This document shows positions 18,837 to 28,305 of a stretch of DNA of 41,653 nt, piece by piece. Below the pieces are notes generated by a model. The model did no database searches, was not told the origin of the DNA, and saw nothing but the letters and a program-made list of their open reading frames with translations. The stretch's first letter is position 1, and every line of letters begins with the position of its first letter. The position numbers and the translations under genes were made by a program. The stretch comes from Paracoccaceae bacterium (GTDB lineage: Bacteria > Pseudomonadota > Alphaproteobacteria > Rhodobacterales > Rhodobacteraceae). The stretch spans positions 1-41,653 of the forward strand of contig JAHRVG010000067.1 in NCBI GenBank assembly GCA_019090795.1, read 5' to 3'.

Positions 18837-19061
18837 AAGGCAACTCTCGCCGGTTTCGCGCCACATCGGGTTGTTTAGGGACATTTCGCAGCGCGCCATG
18901 AAAGAACGTCCGCCGACATTCATGCAGATCACTTGCCCCAATTCCACCCGTGAACCGGTTTTATCGGTGCAATAGCAATCAGGCCATTTTACCTTGGATT
19001 CTGCAAATGCGGAGGTACCCAGTAAAGCGGCCATTCCCAAAGCGATTAACAGTGTTTTCAT
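18762..19061 (-). CDS. Small secreted cysteine-rich protein
   Basis: A 99-residue protein with a clear Sec signal peptide (MKTLLIALGMAALLGTSAFA, cleavage after AFA). The mature part carries five cysteines (WPDCYCTDKTG, VICMNVGG, ARCEMSLNNPMWR, ESCLSS), likely disulfide-bonded in the periplasm or outside. I recall similar short proteins in Rhodobacteraceae but no function. The last ~24 codons are encoded antisense to the end of the DUF1499 gene. It is divergent from prfA, with 76 nt between the two starts. Confidence 0.75.
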   Translation of the reverse strand: MKTLLIALGMAALLGTSAFAESKVKWPDCYCTDKTGSRVELGQVICMNVGGRSFMARCEMSLNNPMWRETGESCLSSRNKHLPQSLDPHIDTGTVNTKV

Positions 19062-19137
19062 GTCCTCTGAGTAGCAGAATTTCCCCTATAAATCAAATGG
19101 GGCTTGACGCTGCCCCGTGGGCAGGCGATTTCAGGGT

Positions 19138-20193
19138 ATGATCCCAATAGATAAACTGGAACAAATCAAACAGCGCTTTGCCTTTCTGGAGGCCAAGATG
19201 TCTGACGTGTCTGGTGTTGATGATTTTGCGACCCTGTCCAAGGAATATGCTGATCTGCGCCCGGTTGTAGAAAAGGTTGCGGCATATCAAACGCTTCTGC
19301 GTGATATTGCCGAGGCCGAAGAGATGCTGGATGATCCGGAAATGAAGGAACTGGCAGCGGAAGAGCTGCCGGAGTTACGCAGTGCCTTGCCGGATGTGGA
19401 GCACGGCGTGCAGTTGGCGCTGTTGCCCAGGGATGAGGCGGACGAGCGCTCGGCAATTCTGGAGATACGCGCCGGGACTGGCGGTGACGAGGCGGCATTA
19501 TTTGCGGCCGATTTGCTGCGCATGTACCAACGCTATTGCGAGAACGCCGGTTGGAAATTTCAGGTGGTCGAAGAGAATACGACCGAGCTGGGAGGCCTGA
19601 AAGAAGCAGTTTGCAACGTTAAGGGGCAGGGGGTTTTTGCTCGCCTCAAGTTCGAGAGCGGCGTGCACCGGGTGCAGCGGGTGCCGGTAACGGAAAGCGG
19701 CGGGCGGGTTCATACGTCAGCGGCGACTGTGGCCGTGTTGCCCGAGGCCGAGACAGTAGATGTAGACATCCCGACCACTGATATTCGCATTGATACCATG
19801 CGGGCCTCGGGTGCCGGTGGACAGCATGTGAACACCACGGATTCGGCTGTCCGGATTACCCATATTCCAACCGGAATCATGGTGGTGAGTGCAGAGAAAT
19901 CCCAGCACCGCAACCGCGAAATTGCTATGCAGGTGCTGCGCACACGACTGTACGACCTCAAGCGCCAGCAGGCGGATGATGAACGGGCGGCCAATCGCAA
20001 AGGGCAAGTGGGTTCTGGGGATCGCTCCGAACGGATTCGCACCTATAATTTCCCGCAAGGGCGGTTGACCGACCATCGCATTAATCTGACATTGTATAAG
20101 CTGGATCAGGTGCTGCAGGGCGATCTGAATGAAATAATCGACGCGTTGATTGCCGATGATCAGGCGGCGCGTCTGGCGGACATGGACCCATGA
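19138..20193 (+). CDS. prfA: Peptide chain release factor 1
   Basis: A 351-residue RF1, which terminates translation at UAA and UAG. Codon-recognition motif PVT at residues 183-185 and catalytic GGQ at 227-229 ([18 protein letters not shown]) are intact. The first 85 residues form the usual helical hairpin domain. ATG 19138 is preferred ([10 protein letters not shown]) over an in-frame GTG at 19117, since it gives the standard RF1 length. The stop overlaps the prmC start by 4 nt (ATGA), so the factor and its modifying enzyme are translationally coupled. Confidence 0.97.
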   Translation: MIPIDKLEQIKQRFAFLEAKMSDVSGVDDFATLSKEYADLRPVVEKVAAYQTLLRDIAEAEEMLDDPEMKELAAEELPELRSALPDVEHGVQLALLPRDEADERSAILEIRAGTGGDEAALFAADLLRMYQRYCENAGWKFQVVEENTTELGGLKEAVCNVKGQGVFARLKFESGVHRVQRVPVTESGGRVHTSAATVAVLPEAETVDVDIPTTDIRIDTMRASGAGGQHVNTTDSAVRITHIPTGIMVVSAEKSQHRNREIAMQVLRTRLYDLKRQQADDERAANRKGQVGSGDRSERIRTYNFPQGRLTDHRINLTLYKLDQVLQGDLNEIIDALIADDQAARLADMDP

Positions 20194-21026
20194 CATTGCG
20201 CGCAGCCGATGCGTTGCGCGCGGCGGTGTTAAGGTTGAAACTTGTGCTGGGTGAGGGTGCCGCACGGGATGCTCGCCTGTTGTTGGCAGGAGCGGTGGGC
20301 GTTGATGTGGGGCGTTTGACGTTGGTTTTGCCGGACGAGATTTCCCCTGAAAGCCTAGTCGTTTTCGAGAAGTTTGTGCAACAACGCATGAACCGCCAAC
20401 CGATTTCACAAATTCTTGGCAAGCGGATGTTTTGGGGGCGGGAGTTTGAGGTTAGCGGAGATGTGCTCGACCCGCGTCCGGAAACTGAAACGCTGATTGA
20501 TTTGGCTTTGCAAGGGGGGCAACCGAACCGAATTCTTGAACTAGGTTTGGGAACAGGATGTATCTTATTGACTTTGCTGTGTGAATTAAAGTCTTCCTTG
20601 GGTTTTGGAGTGGATATTTCTGACGCTGCACTGGCTGTCGCGAAACGGAATGCACGGGCTTTGGGTGTGGAAAAACGGGCCAGCCTTTGGCGATCTGATT
20701 GGTTTTCAACTGTCCAAGGTCACTTTGATCTGATTGTTTCCAACCCCCCTTACATCACCGCAGAAGAAATGGCGGAACTAGAACCCGAGGTGGCAAACTG
20801 GGAGCCTGCTTTGGCCCTGACGCCCGGAACGGACGGGCTGGGAGCTTATCGACACATCGCTGCGGGGCTTGATCGGGCCCTGGCCCCTCAAGCGCGGGCG
20901 TTGCTGGAAATAGGGCGATATCAGGCTGGCGAGGTTTGCACGATTTTTCAGGCTGCCGGATTTGGCAGATTGGAGGTTTATCAAGACCTCAACGGTTTTG
21001 ATCGGGTTATTGAGGTCAAGCGTTGA
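20190..21026 (+). CDS. prmC: Release factor glutamine methyltransferase
   Basis: A 278-residue PrmC/HemK, which N5-methylates the glutamine of the GGQ motif of release factors using SAM. N-terminal helical domain to residue ~85 ([18 protein letters not shown]), [14 protein letters not shown]-binding motif [16 protein letters not shown] near 112-127, and the catalytic NPPY at 185-188. It is coupled to prfA by a 4-nt overlap, the common arrangement for substrate and modifier. Confidence 0.96.
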   Translation: MTLRAADALRAAVLRLKLVLGEGAARDARLLLAGAVGVDVGRLTLVLPDEISPESLVVFEKFVQQRMNRQPISQILGKRMFWGREFEVSGDVLDPRPETETLIDLALQGGQPNRILELGLGTGCILLTLLCELKSSLGFGVDISDAALAVAKRNARALGVEKRASLWRSDWFSTVQGHFDLIVSNPPYITAEEMAELEPEVANWEPALALTPGTDGLGAYRHIAAGLDRALAPQARALLEIGRYQAGEVCTIFQAAGFGRLEVYQDLNGFDRVIEVKR

Positions 21027-21123
21027 AAACGGGCAACACAAGCGCATTTATGCAGTTGTAACCGGAAATTCATCTATTTCTGCTTGTCATAGAGCAAAGG
21101 AACATTGTAAAAGGGGTTCAGAG

Positions 21124-21213
21124 ATGATCGAAGCCTCCGGCTCTCACTCTCTCGCATCCAAGGAACTTATCTGGACATTCGGTCTTTTACAGACCTGCAA
21201 GCAATCAAACTGA
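21124..21213 (+). CDS. Possible 29-residue leader peptide
   Basis: A short frame MIEASGSHSLASKELIWTFG...CKQSN ends 24 nt before the DUF4167 gene and is preceded by a purine-rich AAGGGG (21111-21116) with a 7-nt gap. Size and position fit a leader or upstream ORF, but nothing else supports translation; it may be chance. Confidence 0.2.
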   Translation: MIEASGSHSLASKELIWTFGLLQTCKQSN

Positions 21214-21237
21214 GACTACATAAGGCAACAAGATCAT

Positions 21238-21870
21238 ATGAGATCGTCTAACAAGCCGCGTTCGCGCAACAAGAGCAACCGTAACCGCAATCACAGCCAC
21301 AACCAAGGTGGTGGTAATGTTGTGAACCGGGTTTTCGACAGCTCTGGCCCCGAGGGTAAGGTGCGCGGTACTCCGCAACAGATTATTGACAAATATCAGT
21401 CGCTGGCACGTGATGCGCAGTTGTCCGGTGACCGGGTAGCTGCCGAGAGCTTTCTGCAACATTCTGAGCATTACAGCCGGATGTTGGGTGAAGCACAGCG
21501 CGAAATGAATGAGCGACGCGAGGCGCAAGAAGCGCAACGTCAGGTGCAAGAAGCGCAGCGTCAGGTGCAGCAGGCAGCCCATGCGGCACAGCAAGCAGAG
21601 CGCAAGCAGAGCCAGCAACAACATCAACCTGCTGTCAGCGTGTCGGACGAACAGCCGGATGTTCCTATGGACGAAACCTCTGAATTGTTTCCGGGGCAAA
21701 CTGGCGAAAGCAATCTGGTGCAAACACCGGAAAGCCGTTCCAGCAAAGCCGAGACGGCGGCGAAGACTACCTCCAGGGCTCCTCGGGCACCACGAGCTCC
21801 GCGTAAAAAGCCGGTTGAAAAGACTGAGGTCGAAGCGCACGAACCTGCGGCAGATAACCCCGCGGAATAA
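21238..21870 (+). CDS. DUF4167 domain-containing protein
   Basis: A 210-residue, highly polar protein. Residues 1-25 are basic and Asn/Arg-rich (RSSNKPRSRNKSNRNRN), followed by the DUF4167 core (residues ~30-85, VFDSSGPEGKVRGTPQQIIDKYQSLARDAQLSGDRVAAESFLQHSEHYSRML). Residues ~90-125 are a Gln/Glu/Ala coiled-coil with a repeated EAQRQVQ, and the tail is Ala/Pro/Lys-rich and likely disordered. The N-terminus suggests nucleic-acid binding, but function is unknown. The prfA-prmC-DUF4167 order is common in alphaproteobacteria. A 211-bp gap separates it from prmC. Confidence 0.85.
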   Translation: MRSSNKPRSRNKSNRNRNHSHNQGGGNVVNRVFDSSGPEGKVRGTPQQIIDKYQSLARDAQLSGDRVAAESFLQHSEHYSRMLGEAQREMNERREAQEAQRQVQEAQRQVQQAAHAAQQAERKQSQQQHQPAVSVSDEQPDVPMDETSELFPGQTGESNLVQTPESRSSKAETAAKTTSRAPRAPRAPRKKPVEKTEVEAHEPAADNPAE

Positions 21871-21920
21871 AAGCCTTTCAATTGAATTGGAGCGCTTCGT
21901 CTTTTTGTTGGATCAGAAAT

Positions 21921-21955
21921 AACAGAATCCGCCCACCCTTAGGGTGAGCTCTGTT
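21921..21955. terminator. Bipartite hairpin between convergent DUF4167 and rsmA genes
   Basis: Inner arms CACCCT (21934-21939) and AGGGTG (21941-21946) and outer arms AACAGA (21921-21926) and TCTGTT (21950-21955) give an interrupted stem in the 137-bp gap between convergent genes. There is no long T-run, so it is a possible bidirectional terminator only. Confidence 0.45.
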
Positions 21956-22007
21956 TAATGTTAAAGTGAGACGCTTTAGGTGAGCTGGAAATGCGCGGGG
22001 CGCGGTT

Positions 22008-22859
22008 TTACTTGGCTTCTTTCAAAATTCGGCTGAGGGCACAAAATTGTTCGAGCGAGATTTCCTCGGCCCGTTGGGTCGGTTTGATACCTGCCGTGAG
22101 CAAGCAATCCTCGATTTCGGGATGCAGGCCTTTCAGGCTGGCGCGCAGCATTTTGCGCCGCTGGCCAAAGGCTTTGGCGACAGTCTGGTTCAGGATTTTT
22201 GCATCTGCCGGAAAGGCGGGTTCTTCGCGCCGTTCCAGATGCACCACAGCCGAGGTGACTTTGGGGGGAGGTGTGAAAGCCGCTGGTGGAATTTCCATTC
22301 TCAGGTTGGTGGTGCAGCGCCATTGGCACAGAATCGACAGGCGTCCGTAAGCCTTGCTGCGCGGTTGCGCCACAATCCGTTGGGCGACTTCTTTCTGGAA
22401 CATCAATGTCAGGCTTTGCCAGAAAGGCGGCCATTCGGGCGGGCTGAGCCAACGGGTCAGCAGTTCGGTTCCCACGTTGTAGGGCAGGTTCGCGACAATT
22501 CGGATCGGGGCGCTCAGGTATTGTGTCGGGTCAATCGCCAGCGCGTCCCCCAGCAATACTTTTAGCCGTCCATCACTGTGATCGGCGATCTGTTGCAAGG
22601 CAGGCAGGCAGCGGGCGTCTTGTTCAATCGCCACCACCTTGCGTGCGCCGTTCAACAACAGGGCGCGGGTCAGGCCGCCGGGGCCAGGACCAATTTCCAG
22701 CACATCACAGCCCGTCAGATCCCCCGCCTGGCGGGCGATCTTACTGGTCAGGTTCAAATCAAGCAGGAAATTCTGCCCCAGTGCTTTCTTGGCGCGCAAA
22801 TCATGTTCGTTGATCACCTCGCGCAGAGGCGGCAGGCCGTCAAGCGTGTTGTAGGTCAT
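22008..22859 (-). CDS. rsmA: 16S rRNA A1518/A1519 dimethyltransferase
   Basis: A 283-residue RsmA/KsgA that dimethylates two adjacent adenosines in the 3' hairpin of 16S rRNA during small-subunit maturation. Motifs in order: [17 protein letters not shown] (residues ~27-43), SAM motif [15 protein letters not shown] near 55-70, VVAIEQD near 75, LLGDAL near 100 and catalytic [11 protein letters not shown] near 123-133. The start overlaps the end of pdxA by 20 nt; it is the last gene of the lptF-to-rsmA run. Confidence 0.96.
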   Translation of the reverse strand: MTYNTLDGLPPLREVINEHDLRAKKALGQNFLLDLNLTSKIARQAGDLTGCDVLEIGPGPGGLTRALLLNGARKVVAIEQDARCLPALQQIADHSDGRLKVLLGDALAIDPTQYLSAPIRIVANLPYNVGTELLTRWLSPPEWPPFWQSLTLMFQKEVAQRIVAQPRSKAYGRLSILCQWRCTTNLRMEIPPAAFTPPPKVTSAVVHLERREEPAFPADAKILNQTVAKAFGQRRKMLRASLKGLHPEIEDCLLTAGIKPTQRAEEISLEQFCALSRILKEAK

Positions 22860-23829
22860 AGGACGCCCTTTGGTTTACCATATTGCGCGCGGCCAAGAGT
22901 GCCTCAATCAGGCTGGTGGGGCTGGCCAGCCCCTTGCCTGCGATATCAAACGCGGTGCCGTGGTCGGGCGAGGTGCGGATGAAGGGCAGGCCCAAGGTGA
23001 CGTTGACGCCAGCCGAGAAATTCACCGTTTTGATCGGGATCAGCGCTTGGTCGTGGTACATGCAAATCGCCACGTCATACGTTTCGCGTGCGGCCGGATG
23101 AAACATGGTATCGGCGGGCAAGGGGCCTGTCAGGTTCAGGCCACGGGCGCGCAATTCATTTAAAAGCGGGATAATCATAGCGTTTTCCTGCCCCCCCATT
23201 GTGCCACCTTCGCCTGCGTGCGGGTTTAGCCCGGCAACAGCCAGACGTGGGTTTTGCAGGCCAAAATCACGGATCAGGGCGCGGTGGGTTGTTAGGATGG
23301 TTTCGCGCAGCAGTTCGGGGGTCAGGGCCACGGCAACGCGGTCCAGCGGGATATGGATGGTCACGGGTACGACGCGCAATTCGGGGGCCATCAGCATCAT
23401 GATAGAGCGCTTTACACCGCCCAGATCGGCCAGATATTCGGTGTGGCCGGGATGGGCGAAATCCGCGCCCTCTTTTAATACTTGTTTGTTGATTGGATTG
23501 GTGCAAACCGCGCTGGCTTGGCCTGTCTGCACCAGTTTCACGGCGCGGGCAATCACGTCGATGACGGCTTGCGCATTTCCCAGATTAGCGGTGCCGGGGT
23601 TGTTGGGGACGCTGAATTCATGGGGCAGAATGGGCAGGCCTTTGGCCATAGCAGCCACTGCCTGATCCGGATGGCTGATTTCAATGAGCCCGTCTGCCGC
23701 TAGAAAATGCCTTGGGTCCCCGATGACAAAAAACGGCAAAACCTCACGCAGCTTACGCCATGCGGCCACGGTAATTTCTGGCGCAACGCCTGCGGGTTCG
23801 CCACAGGTCAGCGCGATTGGTCTGTTCAT
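22840..23829 (-). CDS. pdxA: 4-hydroxythreonine-4-phosphate dehydrogenase
   Basis: A 329-residue PdxA, which oxidises 4-phosphohydroxy-L-threonine in the DXP-dependent pyridoxal phosphate pathway. [10 protein letters not shown] at the N-terminus, NPINKQVL (~110), metal-binding [11 protein letters not shown] (~128), NPHAGEGG (~205) and [11 protein letters not shown] (~260) carry the known metal and substrate residues. It overlaps the upstream surA-like gene by 4 nt and rsmA downstream by 20 nt. The surA-pdxA-ksgA order is shared with E. coli and many proteobacteria. Confidence 0.96.
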   Translation of the reverse strand: MNRPIALTCGEPAGVAPEITVAAWRKLREVLPFFVIGDPRHFLAADGLIEISHPDQAVAAMAKGLPILPHEFSVPNNPGTANLGNAQAVIDVIARAVKLVQTGQASAVCTNPINKQVLKEGADFAHPGHTEYLADLGGVKRSIMMLMAPELRVVPVTIHIPLDRVAVALTPELLRETILTTHRALIRDFGLQNPRLAVAGLNPHAGEGGTMGGQENAMIIPLLNELRARGLNLTGPLPADTMFHPAARETYDVAICMYHDQALIPIKTVNFSAGVNVTLGLPFIRTSPDHGTAFDIAGKGLASPTSLIEALLAARNMVNQRASYDLQHA

Positions 23830-25031
23830 TGGTAGATAATCACCGCGTCACCGCGCAATTCCTGAAGATAGCCATCACCAAATCCGGAAATTCGACGGTT
23901 AAACAAGGCGTTGCGGAGGTTCTCGCGGGTACCTTCGGGCAGATCACGCAGGCGATCGCATACCATGATAACAGCAATCGCACCGCTGCTGATGGTATAG
24001 TAAGTCGCCTCGTTGCGATCAAGGTTTGCCAGTGCAAGAGCGGCGTTTGCTGGAATTTCAGCCACATCCACCGTGTGGTCGGTAAAGGCATTTTCGCCAA
24101 AACGTTCGGATTTCGCCCGCAAATCTGCGCAGGTGTCCACATCGGAAATCAGCTTTACAGCTTGCTCGACCCCGCGGCCCTTTGCAGTTGGAACGGGAAC
24201 CTGAGTATAGCTGATTGAAACCATACTTTCTGCGGTTGCTTTTTCGGTCCGTATGGCGCGAAGTTGGAAAATGCCGACAGATTTCGTGAGGGTTACAGGT
24301 GCAGTTACTTCGCCCGGTTGTAGTGCCAGAATTTGGCCCGCCAAGGCTGGCGGTAGGCTGGCGACGGGCACCCAGTTGAGCCGCCCGCCGCGCCCGCGTG
24401 AAGGGGCACGGGAATAGCGCCTTGCAGCTGCGGCGAACGCGCCCTCAGACTTGATCGTTTGCGACAGGCGTTTGGCCAGTGCCAGCGTTGTTTCATTCCC
24501 CCGCTCGCCCAGTGGTAACTGGATTTCGGAAATCAGAACCGATTCCTGTACCCGATCCGAGGCAAGGTTCAATGTGGTGTCGAGTTCAGTGTCGGTCACA
24601 CTGGCCTTTGCCCCAAAGCGCGCATGAACAACCGAGCGCCAGACAAGACCGGAGCGCACAAAATCACGCATGCTTTCAGGTTCGGCCCCGCGCGCTTTGA
24701 CGTATTGCAGCAGCTGTTTGCCCGTAAGCTTTCCGCGTGCGGCAAATTCCTCAATGCCGACTTCAAGTTCTTCCTCATTGATAACCAGCCCCGCGTCCGC
24801 CGCAGCTTGCAGCCGCAAACGTTCATCAATCAACTGATCTTCAGCCATTTTGTTCAGGTCGCCAGAAGATCCGAAGGCGCGCAGCAGTAAAATGCGTTGC
24901 TTAATCTCAAAATTCGTGATGACGCGGTCGTTGATCCGGATCGCTACCCCGTAAGGGTTGTTGTCGGCGGCCAGCACCGGGCTGAAAAATGCCGCACACA
25001 GGGCGGTCAGAGCGAAAATCCATGGTTTCAT
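23826..25031 (-). CDS. surA: SurA-like periplasmic peptidyl-prolyl isomerase
   Basis: A 401-residue protein with a signal peptide (MKPWIFALTALCAAFFSPVLA). The SurA N-terminal chaperone domain (residues ~25-150: VAIRINDRVITNFEIKQRILLL, DQLIDERLRLQAA) is followed by one parvulin-type domain (~170-270: VLISEIQLPLGERG, SRAPSRGRGGRLNWVPVASLPPALAGQI) and a divergent C-terminal domain. SurA escorts outer-membrane proteins such as LptD to the Bam complex. It sits 20 nt after lptD, between lptD and pdxA, the classical arrangement. Confidence 0.92.
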   Translation of the reverse strand: MKPWIFALTALCAAFFSPVLAADNNPYGVAIRINDRVITNFEIKQRILLLRAFGSSGDLNKMAEDQLIDERLRLQAAADAGLVINEEELEVGIEEFAARGKLTGKQLLQYVKARGAEPESMRDFVRSGLVWRSVVHARFGAKASVTDTELDTTLNLASDRVQESVLISEIQLPLGERGNETTLALAKRLSQTIKSEGAFAAAARRYSRAPSRGRGGRLNWVPVASLPPALAGQILALQPGEVTAPVTLTKSVGIFQLRAIRTEKATAESMVSISYTQVPVPTAKGRGVEQAVKLISDVDTCADLRAKSERFGENAFTDHTVDVAEIPANAALALANLDRNEATYYTISSGAIAVIMVCDRLRDLPEGTRENLRNALFNRRISGFGDGYLQELRGDAVIIYQ

Positions 25032-25051
25032 AAGGGTCTACTCACCTGCAA

Positions 25052-27199
25052 TCAAAGGGCGGCGCACCTTTGTGCGTACCGTTTGTTCCGTTTCTTATTC
25101 CCAAAACCTGCCAGTTCAACTGTCAGGCCCAACTCTTTGGTTGGGCGTACAATACCAGAGCCTTCGTATTGAAGCGAGAGGGAAAGGTTCACTGCTACAC
25201 ATTCGTTTTCGTATTTCACGCCGAAAGCACCGCTGGTTGGGCGTTGGGTGATAAAATTATGCCGCCACTCGGCAGAATAGGACCAATAATCGTCGTGACG
25301 ATAGACTGCGGCCAGACTGGCTTCGTGGCGGCGGTCGCTGGCACCGGCGACAACGTCTTTTTCCAGCCATACATAGGTGCCTTTGGTGCTTAGGCGGTCA
25401 AAGTTCAGTGTCATCTGGGCTTCGTTTTTTGACAGATCGAAATTGCGGTCAAACAGCATGCGGTTCACAAAATCAATTCTGTCCTTAAAGGAAATGCTGA
25501 AAGTACTGACAAAATCCGAATGGTGGCCATCAAGGCCGGTACCGGTGCTAAATTGCCCCAGATCATCGAACCGTAGCACTTGGCCGACGGTTACGCCAAC
25601 ATTCCAGCCGTTTGGATCGAAGCGGGTATAGGAAACCCCAATATTGGCCCGAGCGCCGAGTTCGGAGTTGTCAAAACCGGGAAAACGATTGTGGGAAAAA
25701 AGGTTGTTCTCCTCGAATTCCACCTGCACACTATCCTCATTGGGGTTGAGGCGCGCTGTCTTGGGCGACCAGACCAGTTGTAGACGCGGTTCTAATACAT
25801 GAGTGACGCGCCCAACCTGACGTGCCAATGGCAGGCGGAAATCGAGGGCAGCAGTCGGAATGCTTTCTGAATAAGAGGGGTTGCCCAGTAATGGTGGATA
25901 ATTCCGAGTGGTGTAAACGCTGTTATCGACCTCACCATAAGCAGACATCATCAGCCCGTTCTTGAATGTCCAATCCCGTTGCCAATCAACAATCAATCCG
26001 GCGCGAAAAAATCTGTTCCCATTATCGCGCAACAAGGTAACAGATTGAGCGGTTAGGCCGAGTTTGCCCCCAAAATAGGGTTCGTTCCAAGTTTTGCGGG
26101 CGTAAAACTCGGGCAGAACCAACGGAATCTGGGTATCAACCTCGATTTTCCGCAGGCTTTGGATGTAAGCCGTCGAGAGGCTGACATAACCGTTCTTGCG
26201 GGTACGGCGCAGGGTCAGGAAGCTGGTCAACCGGTCTTGCTCATAGTCTCCAATCAGGTAATCCTCACGAAAAGCCTTGTCAGAGGCCGCCTCAATACCA
26301 AAATCCAGCTCGATTTCGTTCTCCAGCTGAAAATGTCCCTCCGCACTGATTGAAGAGCGCACAGAGCGGGTGGTCAGACTGTCGGACAAGGTAAAGTCAG
26401 TGTCCACTTTAACCCAGCCGCGTTTGAAGTTTTTCCGGTAATCCGCGTTTATCATTACCGAGCCGCGCGAGTATAATTCCGGTGTCAGCGTCAGGTCAGC
26501 GTGATCGCCCAGCGTGATGTAATAGGGAATTTCGACGCCAATGCCCAAAGTGCTGGAATCTGAAAATTTGGGCACCAGAAAACCGGTTGCGCGATTTACC
26601 GTAGGATCGGGTATCTTCAAATTAGGGGCGTAAAAAATCGGTACGCCCAAAACCTGCAAAGTCGCATTTTCAAAGTATAACCGACGTTCCAATTCGTCAT
26701 GGATTACCCTGCGCGAGCGGATTTGCCAAAAGGGTACCGGGTTTTTCGCGCATACATGGCAAGAGCTGGCGACAGTTTTTGTCAGAATTTTAAAGCGCCC
26801 GTCAGTACGGTGAAACTCCTCTGCAACAAGTTGTAATTGCTGGCCAATCAGGATCTCTGCACCCCGTATCAACCCGTTTTCGAGATCCGCATCCAGCACT
26901 GCAGATTGCGCTCGTGTGGTCAATTCTGTCCCAGAAACAAGGGTCAAAGATCCCGGAACCATGATACGCTGGTTACGCTGATCGTAAATCAGTTTTTCAG
27001 CAGTTAAAACCTGATCATCGCGAAAAATCTGGACGTTTCCGCTGGCGACCAGAACTTGCGAAATGGGATCAAATTCAACGCGGTCAGCCACCAGTGAAAC
27101 AGAGGGAGTTTTACCTGATTGGGCCTGTGCCAGACCAAATTGCGCCAGCATGACAATAAATGTCAGCGCAATAAGACAGAGAGACCCTAATCGTTTCAT
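25052..27199 (-). CDS. lptD: LPS-assembly outer-membrane protein LptD
   Basis: A 715-residue outer-membrane protein with a signal peptide ending near AQAQ (~27). The N-terminal OstA/LptA-like beta-jellyroll (residues ~35-140: VEFDPISQVLVASGNVQIFRDDQ, LTAEKLIYDQRNQRI) is followed by a cysteine pair SSCHVCAKN (~150) and a large beta-barrel with alternating strands to the end. LptD inserts lipopolysaccharide into the outer leaflet together with LptE. lptG lies 5 nt upstream and the surA-like gene 20 nt downstream, so transport bridge, translocon and its chaperone form one operon. Confidence 0.95.
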   Translation of the reverse strand: MKRLGSLCLIALTFIVMLAQFGLAQAQSGKTPSVSLVADRVEFDPISQVLVASGNVQIFRDDQVLTAEKLIYDQRNQRIMVPGSLTLVSGTELTTRAQSAVLDADLENGLIRGAEILIGQQLQLVAEEFHRTDGRFKILTKTVASSCHVCAKNPVPFWQIRSRRVIHDELERRLYFENATLQVLGVPIFYAPNLKIPDPTVNRATGFLVPKFSDSSTLGIGVEIPYYITLGDHADLTLTPELYSRGSVMINADYRKNFKRGWVKVDTDFTLSDSLTTRSVRSSISAEGHFQLENEIELDFGIEAASDKAFREDYLIGDYEQDRLTSFLTLRRTRKNGYVSLSTAYIQSLRKIEVDTQIPLVLPEFYARKTWNEPYFGGKLGLTAQSVTLLRDNGNRFFRAGLIVDWQRDWTFKNGLMMSAYGEVDNSVYTTRNYPPLLGNPSYSESIPTAALDFRLPLARQVGRVTHVLEPRLQLVWSPKTARLNPNEDSVQVEFEENNLFSHNRFPGFDNSELGARANIGVSYTRFDPNGWNVGVTVGQVLRFDDLGQFSTGTGLDGHHSDFVSTFSISFKDRIDFVNRMLFDRNFDLSKNEAQMTLNFDRLSTKGTYVWLEKDVVAGASDRRHEASLAAVYRHDDYWSYSAEWRHNFITQRPTSGAFGVKYENECVAVNLSLSLQYEGSGIVRPTKELGLTVELAGFGNKKRNKRYAQRCAAL

Positions 27200-27204
27200 T
27201 CAAA

Positions 27205-28305
27205 CTATCCGTCCTCGAATTTGAGGAACATTCCCAAAGCCAGCAGCAACCCCGATAATGGCGGCGCCCAAGCTGCCGCAAAGACGGGAATCTCTCCCGC
27301 CTCTCCTAGAGTCATAGCAAGATTTTGTAGGAAGTAGAGGGCAAAACCACAAACTAGAGCAAGAAACACAGAAACTCCCAGGTTTCCCAATCGTGCATTT
27401 TGCAGGGTGAAGGCAGCCCCCAGAACGATCATTGCCACCAGCATCAGGGGTCTGGCCAGCTCTATATTGAAATGGATCATGTGGGGCAAAGACGAAAACC
27501 CGGCGGCTTGAATAGTCCGGATCATTTGCGGCATATCCCAGATTGGCACCGTATTTGGTTTTGGATAGCCCTCAAGTATTTGTTCCGGTGTGATGTCTGT
27601 GTCAAAACGTTTGATTTCGAATGTCTCGGCGGTTTTTTCCGGATTGGGGGTGCTGCGGTCAATATGCCAATATTTGCCGTTGGTGAAAATCCACTGCCCC
27701 TTGTTCAGGATCGCTGTATTGGAAAAAAGCCGTGATATTACCGCACCTTCCTCGTTGAACTTCAAGGCAGTTGCCGCGCGCAGGCTGGTGCCGCGTCGGT
27801 TGGTATTTTGGGCGTGAATAACGGTGTGGCCATCTTCATCTTTCTGGCGCAACCAGAAACCGTCCTCACCAAAAGAAACAGCGCTGCGTTTGGAACCGGT
27901 ATATTCGGCGCGCAACTCCGTGTGTTTGGCGGAAAAAGTTGCCGCCAGCGGGTTGAGAACTAAAATCGCGGCCAAGCCGAGCGTAAAGGTATAGAAGGCC
28001 GGGAATGCCATGGCGCTCAGGGCAGACACACCTACCGCGCGCGAAATGACAAATTCGTTAGAGCGCGCCAAACCAACGCAAAAGGCCAAGGCGGACAGCA
28101 TCACAATGATCGGCAAGGTTTGCAGGACAAATGAGGGCGTGCGGGAAGCCGCGAGAATCAGCGATTCGGCAAAGCTAACGCCATATTTCGACAGCCCCCT
28201 GATGTTCTCGAGCCACTCGATGACAAAGATCAGCAATGCCAAAATTGCGGAAACCTTTAGGAAAGAGTGTAGAAAACGGCGGCCAAAATAGAGGTGTAAC
28301 ATCAT
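27205..28305 (-). CDS. lptG: LPS export ABC permease LptG
   Basis: A 366-residue YjgP/YjgQ-family permease. Two N-terminal transmembrane segments (~14-30 and ~55-78), a third near 100-120, a periplasmic beta-jellyroll (~130-270) and three C-terminal segments (~290-365: LMLVAMIVLGAAFTL, VFLALVCGFALYFLQNL) give the standard LptF/G topology. With LptF and the ATPase LptB it extracts LPS from the inner membrane. It overlaps lptF by 4 nt and precedes lptD by 5 nt. Confidence 0.93.
   Translation of the reverse strand: MMLHLYFGRRFLHSFLKVSAILALLIFVIEWLENIRGLSKYGVSFAESLILAASRTPSFVLQTLPIIVMLSALAFCVGLARSNEFVISRAVGVSALSAMAFPAFYTFTLGLAAILVLNPLAATFSAKHTELRAEYTGSKRSAVSFGEDGFWLRQKDEDGHTVIHAQNTNRRGTSLRAATALKFNEEGAVISRLFSNTAILNKGQWIFTNGKYWHIDRSTPNPEKTAETFEIKRFDTDITPEQILEGYPKPNTVPIWDMPQMIRTIQAAGFSSLPHMIHFNIELARPLMLVAMIVLGAAFTLQNARLGNLGVSVFLALVCGFALYFLQNLAMTLGEAGEIPVFAAAWAPPLSGLLLALGMFLKFEDG

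Noticed and set aside
21084-21111. TTGTCA-N16-TGTAAA promoter before the DUF4167 gene
   Set aside because: The -10 match is poor and a start there would exclude the SD of the possible leader ORF; not supported enough to annotate.
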